Source of the DNA: JBBEBE01 sp040882505
GTDB taxonomy: Bacteria > Bacteroidota > Rhodothermia > Balneolales > Balneolaceae
DNA: 64,000 nt
Assembly (NCBI GenBank): GCA_040882505.1
Contig: JBBEBE010000005.1
Location: forward strand, 248,001-312,000
Reading direction: 5' to 3'
Shown here: piece after piece, positions 7,952 to 16,885 of the stretch
Position numbering within the stretch: the first letter of the stretch is position 1
Layout of the letters: every line of letters starts with the position of its first letter
Program-made: the position numbers and the translations under genes
The notes under the pieces: model-generated
Database searches by the model: none
The model's input: only the letters and a program-made list of their open reading frames with translations
Told to the model about the DNA's origin: nothing

Positions 7952-9838
7952 ATGAGTCTGTACTCATCGTATGACGTGATCGTCGTTGGTGGTGGACATG
8001 CCGGAAGTGAAGCAGCGGGAGCTTCTTCTGCCATGGGAGCCAAGACGTTAATGATCACCATGAATTTGGAAGCGATCGCAAAAATGTCTTGCAACCCGGC
8101 GATGGGTGGGGTGGCCAAGGGACAGCTTGTTCGTGAAATCGATGCCTTGGGAGGTCTTAGTGGAATGGTCAGTGATCGAACGGGTGTACAGTTTCGAATG
8201 CTCAATCGAAGCAAAGGGCCGGCAATGTGGAGCCCCCGGTGTCAGAGTGACCGAATGCTCTACTCGCAGGAAATGCGTGCATTGTTGGAAAGTCGTGACA
8301 ACCTTCACTTGAGGCAAGACCATGTTACAGGTCTGATCATGGATGAAGGAATGAGCAGTATACGTGGTGTGGTGACACAAACCGGACAGGAATTTCTTGC
8401 CTCGTCCGTTGTTCTTACAACGGGAACATTTGGAAATGGACTCATTCACATCGGAGACACTCAATTTGGAGGGGGCAGATCCGGAGAGAGAGCCTCCAAG
8501 GGAATCTCTGCAGATTTGGAGAAAGCAGGCTTTACCGTCGGTCGATTGAAAACCGGAACCCCCCCAAGAGTAGACGGGCGTAGTTTGAAACTGGATCAAA
8601 TGGAGATTCAATATGGTGATGATGACCCTTCTCCGTTTTCTTTTATGACGGATTCTCTGCCGGGAGTCGACGATCAACTGACCTGTTGGATTGCAAATAC
8701 CAATACTGATGTTCACGATACACTGCGAACGGGTTTCGACAGAAGCCCGATGTTCAACGGCCGAATACAATCAGTAGGTCCACGATACTGTCCGAGTATC
8801 GAAGACAAAATAAACCGGTTTGCAGATAAAGAATCGCATCAACTTTTTGTTGAACCTGAAGGGTGGAACACATACGAGATGTATGTAAACGGATTTTCGA
8901 CGTCCCTGCCGGAGGAGGTTCAAGTCGAATCGATGCGTAAAATTCAAGGGTTTGAAGAGGTGATCATCCTTCGGCCGGGGTATGCGATTGAGTATGACTA
9001 TTTTCCTCCTTATCAAATCAAGCGATCGATGGAGACGAAGAGTGTGAAGGGTCTCTTTTTTGCCGGGCAGATCAATGGAACAACCGGTTATGAGGAAGCT
9101 GCATGTCAGGGCTTGATGGCGGGTATCAATGCTGCTCGATTTGTGGATCATAAAGAGCCGTTTGTCCTTGGAAGATCCGATGCGTATATCGGTGTATTGA
9201 TTGACGATTTGATCAACAAGGGGACGGAAGAGCCCTATCGAATGTTTACATCCCGTGCAGAACACCGTATTCTTTTGAGGCAAGACAACGCCGATCTGCG
9301 ACTTACGCATTTGGGTGCAGAACTGGGGCTGGCTTCTTCGGAACGTGTCGAACGTGCCCAATCCAAGCGACAAGAACTCGAAGAAGTATTGAGCCTTTTA
9401 TCGTCCTACACTGTCCGTCCTGAACAGATGGATTCGATGCTGGAGAGGAAAGGGACGTCGACAATGAAACAGCCTGTAAAAGCAGAAACATTAATTCCTC
9501 GCCCCGAGGTTCATTTGCAGGATGTACTGGATGCGGATACGGAACTTAAGGGACAAATTGAATCCATTACGAGGAACAAGCGTGTGCTTGAGCAGGCAGA
9601 GATCCAGATCAAGTACGAGGGATATATTGATCGGGAGCGCGAGATGGTGCAGGAGCTACGTAAACAGGAAAACGAACCGATTCCCGAAGAGTTGAATTAC
9701 GATCGGCTTCAAAGTCTCTCTACAGAGGGAAGACAGAAATTGAAGCGCGTGCTGCCGGAGACGCTGGGACAAGCGAGCCGAATCAGTGGCGTAAGTGCAA
9801 GTGATGTCGCTGTCCTCGCTGTCTATCTAAAAAGCTGA
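7952..9838 (+). CDS. mnmG: tRNA uridine-5-carboxymethylaminomethyl modification enzyme MnmG
   Basis: FAD-dependent partner of MnmE that modifies wobble uridine 34 of several tRNAs. The 628 residues are standard length. The N-terminus has the FAD-binding motif VVGGGHAGSEAA (about 12-22), followed by SCNPAMGGVAKG and the second signature LKTGTPPRVDGRS. The C-terminal part has GLFFAGQINGTTGYEEAACQGL and the helical MnmE/tRNA-binding domain (KYEGYIDRE). It is 7 bases upstream of rsmG, the conserved gidA-gidB order often found near the chromosome origin. Confidence 0.97.
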   Translation: MSLYSSYDVIVVGGGHAGSEAAGASSAMGAKTLMITMNLEAIAKMSCNPAMGGVAKGQLVREIDALGGLSGMVSDRTGVQFRMLNRSKGPAMWSPRCQSDRMLYSQEMRALLESRDNLHLRQDHVTGLIMDEGMSSIRGVVTQTGQEFLASSVVLTTGTFGNGLIHIGDTQFGGGRSGERASKGISADLEKAGFTVGRLKTGTPPRVDGRSLKLDQMEIQYGDDDPSPFSFMTDSLPGVDDQLTCWIANTNTDVHDTLRTGFDRSPMFNGRIQSVGPRYCPSIEDKINRFADKESHQLFVEPEGWNTYEMYVNGFSTSLPEEVQVESMRKIQGFEEVIILRPGYAIEYDYFPPYQIKRSMETKSVKGLFFAGQINGTTGYEEAACQGLMAGINAARFVDHKEPFVLGRSDAYIGVLIDDLINKGTEEPYRMFTSRAEHRILLRQDNADLRLTHLGAELGLASSERVERAQSKRQELEEVLSLLSSYTVRPEQMDSMLERKGTSTMKQPVKAETLIPRPEVHLQDVLDADTELKGQIESITRNKRVLEQAEIQIKYEGYIDREREMVQELRKQENEPIPEELNYDRLQSLSTEGRQKLKRVLPETLGQASRISGVSASDVAVLAVYLKS

Positions 9839-9845
9839 GCCGGAT

Positions 9846-10475
9846 ATGACACATGATGTTTCACGTGAAACGTTGTTATCTGCACAGGCATTGGCCAAAA
9901 AGCACGATGAGAAGATTCAGGAGTACATCGACCAACTTTTTTGGTGGAATGATCGACTGAACCTGATGAGCCGATCTGTTTCACGTGAAACAGTAGAAGA
10001 GCATGTGATTCACAGCCTGCTGCCAGAAGCGATGGGGATGCTGGATATGGCCCATACGTGGGTGGATGCTGGAACCGGTGGTGGTTTGCCGGGCATTCCA
10101 TTGGCGATCGTTGCGCCTGTGAAAACATGGATTCTCAACGATCGAAGCGAAAAAAAGATGATTGCAGTCAAACAGATCGTTCAATCATTGGGGCTGGATC
10201 AGGTTGAAATTCGATCGGGATCCATCGAGTCGATCAAGTGGCCCGAGTATTGTGGTGTGATTTCCAAGCATGCCTTTCCGGTTACACGTTTATTGTCCTT
10301 GATTCAGGATAAACCCTGGGGCCGATTGATTCTTTACAAAGGTGTTACGGAGCCGGATGTTGACGAGGCCATGCAAGGATTGGAGGGGTTTCAAACCCGT
10401 TTGGATCGATTTATGTTTGATCATGAACCCTTCTTCGATAAAAAGGGAATGTTGAGCCTGGATCGATCCGGGTAA
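9846..10475 (+). CDS. rsmG: 16S rRNA (guanine-N7) methyltransferase RsmG
   Basis: Methylates G527 of 16S rRNA with S-adenosylmethionine. The 209-residue protein has the SAM-binding loop WVDAGTGGGLPGIPLAI, the N-terminal helix region QLFWWNDRLNLMS and the acidic segment ILNDRSEKKM. Two peptide repeats, DVSRETL near residue 5 and SVSRETV near residue 45, are each encoded by a parS-like palindrome. It directly follows mnmG. Confidence 0.94.
   Translation: MTHDVSRETLLSAQALAKKHDEKIQEYIDQLFWWNDRLNLMSRSVSRETVEEHVIHSLLPEAMGMLDMAHTWVDAGTGGGLPGIPLAIVAPVKTWILNDRSEKKMIAVKQIVQSLGLDQVEIRSGSIESIKWPEYCGVISKHAFPVTRLLSLIQDKPWGRLILYKGVTEPDVDEAMQGLEGFQTRLDRFMFDHEPFFDKKGMLSLDRSG
9857..9872. other. parS-like site 1 inside rsmG
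   Basis: TGTTTCACGTGAAACG differs in only its last base from the ParB-binding consensus TGTTTCACGTGAAACA. It lies within the first codons of rsmG and encodes Val-Ser-Arg-Glu-Thr. In several bacteria parS is found in this same gene near the replication origin. Confidence 0.85.
9977..9992. other. parS-like site 2 inside rsmG (perfect match)
   Basis: TGTTTCACGTGAAACA is an exact 16-base match to the parS consensus, placed exactly 120 bases after the first site and in the same codon register (VSRET). parA and parB themselves are not in the window. Confidence 0.9.
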
Positions 10476-10506
10476 CATCCTTACTGGTTGATCAAAGACA
10501 GAATCC

Positions 10507-11460
10507 ATGGAGCGACTCAAAAGTTCGGAACGACGGATGAAGCTGATCCTTTTACTGCAGGACGGCAGAAGAAAATGGACAGCCGGTGAATTGGCTGACA
10601 GATTTCAGGTGAGCAAACGGACCATTTTTCGGGACATGCGAACATTGTCTGAACTGAATGTACCCGTCACACTGGAGGAGGGTGGGGGCTATGGAATCAT
10701 GCCTGGATACAAAATCCCGCCCATCATGTTTACAGAACGGGAGCTTGGAACCGTAATGATTGGCTTGCAGTTTGTGTTGTCCCAAGTGGACCAATCACTG
10801 GTTGAAGAAGCGCATGGTGTCGCCTTGAAAGTAAAAGAGGTCCTGCCGGATCGTTTAAAACGCTGGATGGATTCCCTGGAAGAGCATACCGTCGTGGATC
10901 CGTATCAGCGTTTCGGAACGATCAAGCGAAAGGGCGGAGATTGGTATCGTGTGGGCGCAGCCATTTCGGAGAGAGCTCAAATAGAATTTGATTACCCTGA
11001 ATCCGGAGGCGGCGATCTTGAGAGGCGAACATTAAATCCGTACTTGCTCGTCTATTTTCAGGATCACTGGAATGTGATTGGATATTCTCACGAACGGAAT
11101 GGAATCCGGAATTTTATCCTTCACAAGACGAGTCGCCTGTCTATTTTGGACAAAAATTTCGACCCACCGGACGAAATTGACGTAGAGGGCCTTATTTTTC
11201 GATTTGACGGCACAGAGAAGGAAGTCATATGTCAGGTATCCCAAACCTATTTGAATCGCTTAGAGCTCCATTTGCCGACAAAATTATTTAAGAAAGAGAG
11301 GGTTTCTGCCAAACTTTTTAAGGTTGGCTTTCGGTTCGACAATTTGCCCTACATCAACGAATGGCTCCTTCAATTCGGAGATGGCATCCGGATTCTGGCA
11401 CCAAAAGAGCTGGTTCAAATGAGACAGTCTTTACTCCATCGAATGCTGAACGAGTCCTGA
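10507..11460 (+). CDS. HTH/WYL-domain transcriptional regulator
   Basis: Predicted DNA-binding regulator of 317 residues. The N-terminus is a DeoR-type winged helix (RRMKLILLLQDGRRKWTAGELADRFQVSKRTIFRDM, about 9-44). A WYL-type sensor domain (about 130-230) follows, with RRTLNPYLLVYFQDHWNVIGYSHERNGIR, where Tyr and Trp lie in the usual ligand-binding strand. A C-terminal WCX-like part comes last. The ligand and targets are unknown. It is convergent with gyrA, with three bases between the stop codons. Confidence 0.85.
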   Translation: MERLKSSERRMKLILLLQDGRRKWTAGELADRFQVSKRTIFRDMRTLSELNVPVTLEEGGGYGIMPGYKIPPIMFTERELGTVMIGLQFVLSQVDQSLVEEAHGVALKVKEVLPDRLKRWMDSLEEHTVVDPYQRFGTIKRKGGDWYRVGAAISERAQIEFDYPESGGGDLERRTLNPYLLVYFQDHWNVIGYSHERNGIRNFILHKTSRLSILDKNFDPPDEIDVEGLIFRFDGTEKEVICQVSQTYLNRLELHLPTKLFKKERVSAKLFKVGFRFDNLPYINEWLLQFGDGIRILAPKELVQMRQSLLHRMLNES

Positions 11461-11463
11461 GCG

Positions 11464-13929
11464 TCAGATTTTTGGCGCATCCTCTTCGTCGTCCTCGTTT
11501 ACAACTCTTGTGACGCCTGCAATTTTCCCTTCGTCATCAAGTCGCATGATTCGGACACCTTGGGTATTTCTCCCCATAGTCCGTAATCCTTTGCACTCCA
11601 TACGAATAACCTTTCCTCTCTCGGTGATAACCATCAAATCATCGTCATCCGATACTTCCTTGAGCGCGATGAGAGACCCGGTTTTGGGTGTCACTTTGAG
11701 CGTAATAACTCCCTTCCCGCCACGACTCTGTTCTCTGTAGTCTGCGACAAGAGATCGTTTGCCATACCCTTTTTCAGATATGGCGAGAACGGTTGCTTCA
11801 TTCGTATTTCGAATAACAACCATGTCGACCAACTCCCCATCACTTCCCAGGGTCATTCCGCGCACACCAGAGGTGTTCCGACCCATATCACGAACTTCCG
11901 ATTCATCAAACCGGATCGCTCGTCCACTTTTGTTGGCCAGGATAACCGTACTCTCTCCGTTGGTAAGTGCAGCCTCCAATAGAGTGTCGCCCTCTTTGAT
12001 GTTGATGGCAATAATCCCGTCCCGTCTCGGTCGACTGTACGCTTCGAGACGAGTTTTCTTAATCTGTCCGTTTTTGGTCGACATCATAATGAAGTGATTC
12101 TGGATATACTCTTCATCATCCAGCGTTTTAACAGGTACAAAGGCTTTGATCCGATCCTCTTTCTCGATGTCGATCAAATTGACGATGGCCCGTCCACGAG
12201 CAAGGCGTGACCCCTCCGGAATTTCGTAGACACGCAACCAGTAACAGTTCCCATTTTCTGTGAAAAAGAGAATATAGTTGTGGTTGGTTGCAACAAAGAG
12301 GTGTTCTACATATTCGTCATCTTTGGTCGTCGTCCCCTTCATTCCTTTGCCACCACGACGTTGACGGCGATACCCGCTTACGGGCATTCGCTTGATGAAT
12401 CCCTTGTTGGAAATGGTGACAACCACATCCTCATCGGCGATCATGTCTTCGACATTGAAATCATCTGCCGAATAGACAATCTGTGTCCGTCGATCGTCGT
12501 TGTAACGATCCTTCAGGTCTTTTAGCTCTTCCCTGATAATGGCAAACTGTTGATCCCGGTTTTGAAGGATGCTTCGGTATTCTGTGATCCGGTCAACGAT
12601 GTCCCGATACTCCTGATCGATCTTCTCCCGTTCCAGCCCGGTAAGTTTTTGAAGACGCATATCCAGGATTGCTTTGGCCTGTATGTCGGTCAATGCAAAC
12701 TTCTTGCGAAGCTCCTGATTTGCGATTTGTGGATTGGAGGCAGCACGGATAGTTTTGATGACCTCATCCAGGTTGTCGAGTGCAATTTTGAGCCCTTCAA
12801 GGATATGGGCCCGAGCCTCTGCCTGATCCAGATCGTACATGGTACGCCGGATGATGACTTCGACACGATGTTCGATAAAGTGTCGAATCAACTCTTTGAG
12901 TGCCATTACTTTCGGTCGACCCTTCACCAATGCAAGATTGATGACGCCGAAGGTCTGCTGCATCTGGGTGTATTTGTAGAGTTGATTCAGCACAACTCCA
13001 GCATTGGCTCCTCGTTTGAGGATAATGACAATGCGCATTCCCTCACGATCCGATTCATCACGCACTTCGGAGATTTCCGAAATCTTGTCCAGGTTGACAA
13101 GCTCTGCGATTTTCTGAATGAGTGTGGCTTTGTTTACTTGATAAGGAATCTCCGTGACAACAATCTGTTCACGATTGCTGCGAAGCTCCTCCATATTGGC
13201 GCGAGCACGAAGCGTGATCTTTCCACGACCGGTTTCATAAGCTTCTTTGACTCCTTCGTAGCCGTAAATGATTCCGCCAGTTGGAAAATCCGGTGCGGTA
13301 ATGAGTTTCATCAACTCGGAAGATTCAATCTCCGGATTATCCATGGTGGCAATGACTCCGTCGACGACCTCACCGAGATTGTGTGGTGGCATGTTGGTTG
13401 CCATACCCACTGCAATTCCGGATGCTCCGTTGATGAGAAGATTGGGAAGCATGGACGGTAAGACCGTCGGCTCATGGAGGGTATCATCGAAGTTTTGTTG
13501 ATAATCGACCGTCTCTTTATTGATGTCGGTCAACATCTCTTCGGCAATTCGCTGCATGCGAACTTCCGTGTACCTCATGGCAGCGGCAGAATCCCCGTCA
13601 ACCGAACCGAAATTCCCTTGACCGTCAACCAACGGATATCGCAGAGAGAAGTCCTGAACCATACGAACAATGGAGTCGTAGACGGCCGAATCACCATGGG
13701 GGTGATACTTACCGAGTACTTCTCCAACAATACGAGCACTTTTCTTGTAGTTTCGGTTGTGCAGCATTCCCAATTCACTCATTCCGTAAAGAACACGGCG
13801 GTGAACCGGTTTGAGCCCGTCCCGGACATCCGGCAAGGCACGCGATACAATCACCGACATGGAGTAGTCGATGTATGAGGATTGCATCTCGTTCTCGATG
13901 GCTATCGGTATAATTTTCTCACGTGCCAT
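11464..13929 (-). CDS. gyrA: DNA gyrase subunit A
   Basis: Breakage-reunion subunit of gyrase. It is 821 residues long. The active-site Tyr is in AAAMRYTEVRM. The quinolone region reads HPHGDSAVYDSIVRMVQ, so the Ser83 and Asp87 equivalents are the susceptible forms. The C-terminal beta-pinwheel contains the GyrA box QRRGGKG, which separates it from ParC. It is 55 bases downstream of gyrB in the same direction, and the very acidic C-terminus ends in EDDEEDAPKI. Confidence 0.97.
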   Translation of the reverse strand: MAREKIIPIAIENEMQSSYIDYSMSVIVSRALPDVRDGLKPVHRRVLYGMSELGMLHNRNYKKSARIVGEVLGKYHPHGDSAVYDSIVRMVQDFSLRYPLVDGQGNFGSVDGDSAAAMRYTEVRMQRIAEEMLTDINKETVDYQQNFDDTLHEPTVLPSMLPNLLINGASGIAVGMATNMPPHNLGEVVDGVIATMDNPEIESSELMKLITAPDFPTGGIIYGYEGVKEAYETGRGKITLRARANMEELRSNREQIVVTEIPYQVNKATLIQKIAELVNLDKISEISEVRDESDREGMRIVIILKRGANAGVVLNQLYKYTQMQQTFGVINLALVKGRPKVMALKELIRHFIEHRVEVIIRRTMYDLDQAEARAHILEGLKIALDNLDEVIKTIRAASNPQIANQELRKKFALTDIQAKAILDMRLQKLTGLEREKIDQEYRDIVDRITEYRSILQNRDQQFAIIREELKDLKDRYNDDRRTQIVYSADDFNVEDMIADEDVVVTISNKGFIKRMPVSGYRRQRRGGKGMKGTTTKDDEYVEHLFVATNHNYILFFTENGNCYWLRVYEIPEGSRLARGRAIVNLIDIEKEDRIKAFVPVKTLDDEEYIQNHFIMMSTKNGQIKKTRLEAYSRPRRDGIIAINIKEGDTLLEAALTNGESTVILANKSGRAIRFDESEVRDMGRNTSGVRGMTLGSDGELVDMVVIRNTNEATVLAISEKGYGKRSLVADYREQSRGGKGVITLKVTPKTGSLIALKEVSDDDDLMVITERGKVIRMECKGLRTMGRNTQGVRIMRLDDEGKIAGVTRVVNEDDEEDAPKI

Positions 13930-13984
13930 TCAGCGTCTCGTATGGTTTGATTAAAAAAAAATCAGTCGATGGTGGTGGTCGTCC

Positions 13985-15937
13985 TTAAATATCGAGGGTT
14001 GCGTAACGAGCGTTCTTTTCAATGAACTCTCGTCGCGGCGCTACATCGTCTCCCATCAGAGTGGAGAACATTTTGTCGGCCGCCATCCCGTTTTCGACGG
14101 TTACCTGTTGAAGAGTCCGGGTTTCTGGGTCCATGGTCGTTTCCCAAAGCTGTCCAGGATTCATCTCTCCCAAGCCTTTGTACCGAGAGACATCAAATTT
14201 TTTCTTCTGTTTTCTGAACGCTTTGATGATCGAGTCCCGGGTTGGATCATCCCATGCATATTCGATCTGCCCACGGGAAGCGGTGATCCGATAAAGGGGG
14301 GGAGTCGCAATAAAGACGTGCCCCTGTTCGATCAGAGGTTGCATGTACCGATAGAAAAATGTGAGCAACAATGTCCGGATGTGGGATCCATCCACATCGG
14401 CATCTGTCATGATGATGATCTTGTGATAGCGAAGTTTTTCAAGGTCAAAATCTTCCTCCCCGTGACCAATACCGGCTCCGAGGGCTGTGATCATGGCCTG
14501 AATCTCTTTGTTCTCCAAGATCTTGTTGATCTTGGCTTTTTCAACATTGAGGATTTTTCCCCGTAGTGGAAGGATGGCTTGAAAACTTCTGTTTCGCCCC
14601 ATTTTAGCAGAACCACCGGCGGAATCACCCTCTACAAGGTAAATCTCGCAATGTTCCGGATCATTGATGGAGCAGTCTGCCAACTTTCCAGGGAGTCCGC
14701 CACCGCTCATCACACTTTTTCTCTGAATAAGTTGTCGAGCTTTTCGGGCAGCTTCACGAGCTTCGGCAGCGAGAACGACCTTTTCCAGGATCTGTTTGGC
14801 AATCTTGGGATTCTGTTCGAGATACTCGGAGAGTTTCTCGTATACAACAACTTCCACCGCACTTTGAACTTCGGAGTTTCCGAGTTTGGTTTTGGTCTGA
14901 CCCTCGAACTGCGGCTCCGGAACCTTGACACTCAGTACACCTGTCAAGCCCTCTCGAAAATCCTCTCCGGAAATGGAGATCTTGCTGTTGCTCTTGATGA
15001 TCTTGTTCTTCTCTGCATAGTTTTTCAGACAACGAGTCAATGCACGGCGAAATCCGGAGATGTGGGTTCCTCCCTCGCGCGTATTGATGTTGTTGACATA
15101 CGAGAAGATGTTCTCGGAATACGAACGGTTGTACTGAATGGCCAGCTCGACCGGTACCAATTCCACCTCTCCAGAGATGTAGATGGGTTCATCCATCATG
15201 GTTTCACGATTCTCGTCGAGGTATTTGACAAAATCGACGACGCCACCTGCATAGTGATAGATTTCGTGGCGTTCTGTGTCTTCCTCATCATTCTCTTCGA
15301 CCCGTTCATCGGTAATCTCGATGGTGATTTGCGGGTTCAGAAACGCCAATTCACGCATCCTGTCGGCAATAACACTGAACTTGAAATCCGTGCCCTGCGT
15401 AAAGATCTGTTCATCCGGTTTGAACCGAATAATGGTCCCGGTTTTGTCGGTCTTGCCGGTAACCTGCAAGGGCTTGGTGGTCGCACCAAATTGAAATTCC
15501 ATGACATGGATTTCACCATCCCGATGTACTTCAGCCTGAAAGAGAGAGGAGAGCGCGTTTACACAGCTGACACCGACGCCATGCAGACCCCCGGATACTT
15601 TATAACTATCCTTGTCGAACTTTCCACCGGCATGCAGTTTGGTCAGGACAACCTCGACAGCCGGTAGTTTCAATTTGGGATGTTCATCGACCGGAATACC
15701 ACGCCCATTGTCGGCAACCGTGAGCGAGCCATCATCATGAATACTGATGGTTATGTGATCACAGTGTCCAGCCAGAGCCTCGTCGATCGAGTTGTCCACC
15801 ACTTCATTGATCAGGTGGTGAAGGCCTCTCTGGGCAGTATCTCCGATATACATGGACGGACGTTTGCGAACAGCTTCCAATCCCTCCAAGACCTGAATAT
15901 TGGACGCTTTGTAATCCGAACTCTGTTTTTTTGCCAT
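13985..15937 (-). CDS. gyrB: DNA gyrase subunit B
   Basis: ATPase subunit of gyrase, 650 residues from MAKKQSSDYKAS. The ten residues before this Met in the open frame do not fit the family. GHKL ATPase motifs are VVDNSIDEALAG, DNGRGIPVDEHPK and GGLHGVGVSCVNALS. TOPRIM motifs are LVEGDSAGGSAKMGRNR and MTDADVDGSHIRTLLLTF. The protein is close to the size of the short Gram-positive-type GyrB and lacks the large E. coli insertion. It is the first gene of gyrB-gyrA and is divergent from rpmB. Confidence 0.97.
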   Translation of the reverse strand: MAKKQSSDYKASNIQVLEGLEAVRKRPSMYIGDTAQRGLHHLINEVVDNSIDEALAGHCDHITISIHDDGSLTVADNGRGIPVDEHPKLKLPAVEVVLTKLHAGGKFDKDSYKVSGGLHGVGVSCVNALSSLFQAEVHRDGEIHVMEFQFGATTKPLQVTGKTDKTGTIIRFKPDEQIFTQGTDFKFSVIADRMRELAFLNPQITIEITDERVEENDEEDTERHEIYHYAGGVVDFVKYLDENRETMMDEPIYISGEVELVPVELAIQYNRSYSENIFSYVNNINTREGGTHISGFRRALTRCLKNYAEKNKIIKSNSKISISGEDFREGLTGVLSVKVPEPQFEGQTKTKLGNSEVQSAVEVVVYEKLSEYLEQNPKIAKQILEKVVLAAEAREAARKARQLIQRKSVMSGGGLPGKLADCSINDPEHCEIYLVEGDSAGGSAKMGRNRSFQAILPLRGKILNVEKAKINKILENKEIQAMITALGAGIGHGEEDFDLEKLRYHKIIIMTDADVDGSHIRTLLLTFFYRYMQPLIEQGHVFIATPPLYRITASRGQIEYAWDDPTRDSIIKAFRKQKKKFDVSRYKGLGEMNPGQLWETTMDPETRTLQQVTVENGMAADKMFSTLMGDDVAPRREFIEKNARYATLDI

Positions 15938-16136
15938 GAAAATAGGTGGGTTGATTCGCGCTTGCAATAGGCTCTGTCAGGGCAGAAAATAGTGTATATA
16001 TGCACAAATACAAAGATCCGGGAGTGTGTGCCCGCTTGACCGAGATCGGGCCTCTGGGGGCGAATTCACAGGCTTTGGAGTCGTCTTGTGGGAGGAAAGA
16101 AATTGCAGATTGCCTTCTTGATGTTTCTGCATTATT

Positions 16137-16153
16137 GACTTAAATTTTAAGTC
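16137..16153. promoter_or_regulatory. Palindrome upstream of rpmB
   Basis: GACTTAAA (16137-16144) and TTTAAGTC (16146-16153) form an 8+1+8 palindrome, 35 bases before the rpmB start. Its left end overlaps TTGACT, a possible -35 element. The 251-base gyrB-rpmB gap otherwise contains AT-rich sequence near gyrB (about 15,990-16,015) and nothing else I can assign. Confidence 0.4.
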
Positions 16154-16188
16154 TATTCAAAAACTGTCAACGCTAGTTACACGGCATT

Positions 16189-16434
16189 ATGGCTCGAAGG
16201 GATGATATCACAGGAAAACGACCGCTTAATGGTTACCGGTCTTCCAAATCGAACAACAAGACGAAGCATCGTTTTCACCTGAATCTTCAGAAACAACGGT
16301 TCTATGTTCCTGAAGAAGATCGATGGGTTACGCTGAAAGTGACGGCAAAGACCATTCGTACGATCAACAAGAAGGGTATTTCTGCGGTCTTGAGAGAGGC
16401 CCGAAAGAACGGAACGCTCGTTAAAGAGGTATAG
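16189..16434 (+). CDS. rpmB: 50S ribosomal protein L28
   Basis: Large-subunit ribosomal protein of 81 residues. It has the L28 pattern: ITGKRPLNGYRSSKSNNKTK, then RFHLNLQKQRFYVPEEDRWVTLKV, then TIRTINKKGI. No zinc-binding cysteines are present. It is the first gene of rpmB-rpmG-DUF4295, a cluster characteristic of Bacteroidota. Confidence 0.96.
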   Translation: MARRDDITGKRPLNGYRSSKSNNKTKHRFHLNLQKQRFYVPEEDRWVTLKVTAKTIRTINKKGISAVLREARKNGTLVKEV

Positions 16435-16443
16435 GTCACAACT

Positions 16444-16608
16444 ATGGCAAAAGGCAATCGAGTACAGGTCATTGTAGAGTGCACCGAGAAACCGGGAAGT
16501 TCCCGATATGTGACGATGAAAAATCGTCGGAACACACCGGACCGGATGGAGCTGAAAAAGTACAATCCGGTGTTGAGAAAGCACACGGTTCACAAAGAAA
16601 TCAAATAA
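16444..16608 (+). CDS. rpmG: 50S ribosomal protein L33
   Basis: This 54-residue protein starts MAKGNRVQVIVECTEKPG and contains YVTMKNRRNTPDRMELKKY before ending in HKEIK. Only one cysteine is present, so it is the zinc-free C-minus form of L33. It lies 9 bases after rpmB and 9 bases before the DUF4295 gene. Confidence 0.95.
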   Translation: MAKGNRVQVIVECTEKPGSSRYVTMKNRRNTPDRMELKKYNPVLRKHTVHKEIK

Positions 16609-16617
16609 TCTCAGATC

Positions 16618-16788
16618 ATGGCGAAGAAACAGGCATTTGGTGAGCAGGCACTACAGATGAAGGGCGCCCACCGCAAGATGGCAAAAGTGATTATTGCATC
16701 TCGCAACAGCGAAGGAAAATTTGCGTACAAAGAGTCGATGGTCGACCAGGATCGTGCACAGAAGTTCATTCAGGAGAATCGCTCCTGA
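16618..16788 (+). CDS. DUF4295-type small basic protein
   Basis: This 56-residue protein starts MAKKQAFGEQALQMKGAHRK, is rich in Lys, Arg and Gln, and ends FIQENRS. It matches the DUF4295 family, which I know only from Bacteroidota and near relatives, always next to L28 and L33. A ribosome-linked role is inferred from the position. In many Bacteroidota ftsY follows directly; here a terminator follows and ftsY is 17 kb away. Confidence 0.88.
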   Translation: MAKKQAFGEQALQMKGAHRKMAKVIIASRNSEGKFAYKESMVDQDRAQKFIQENRS

Positions 16789-16806
16789 GTTGGAACCGCG
16801 TCTTCG

Positions 16807-16848
16807 TAAAAGGTTGCATTCGGTAGACGGATGGAACCTTTTTTTTTG
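16807..16848 (+). terminator. Rho-independent terminator after the rpmB-rpmG-DUF4295 cluster
   Basis: AAAAGGTT (16808-16815) pairs with AACCTTTT (from 16835), extended by an interrupted CAT/ATG pairing, and is followed by a run of T. It separates the ribosomal cluster from yqeY. Confidence 0.8.
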
Positions 16849-16885
16849 ATACCATACAAAGAACGTACAGTCGGGAGAGTCGATC

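Noticed and set aside
12550..13461. Antisense frame of 303 codons inside gyrA
   Set aside because: gyrA is complete and conserved over this stretch; the antisense product has no recognisable motif.
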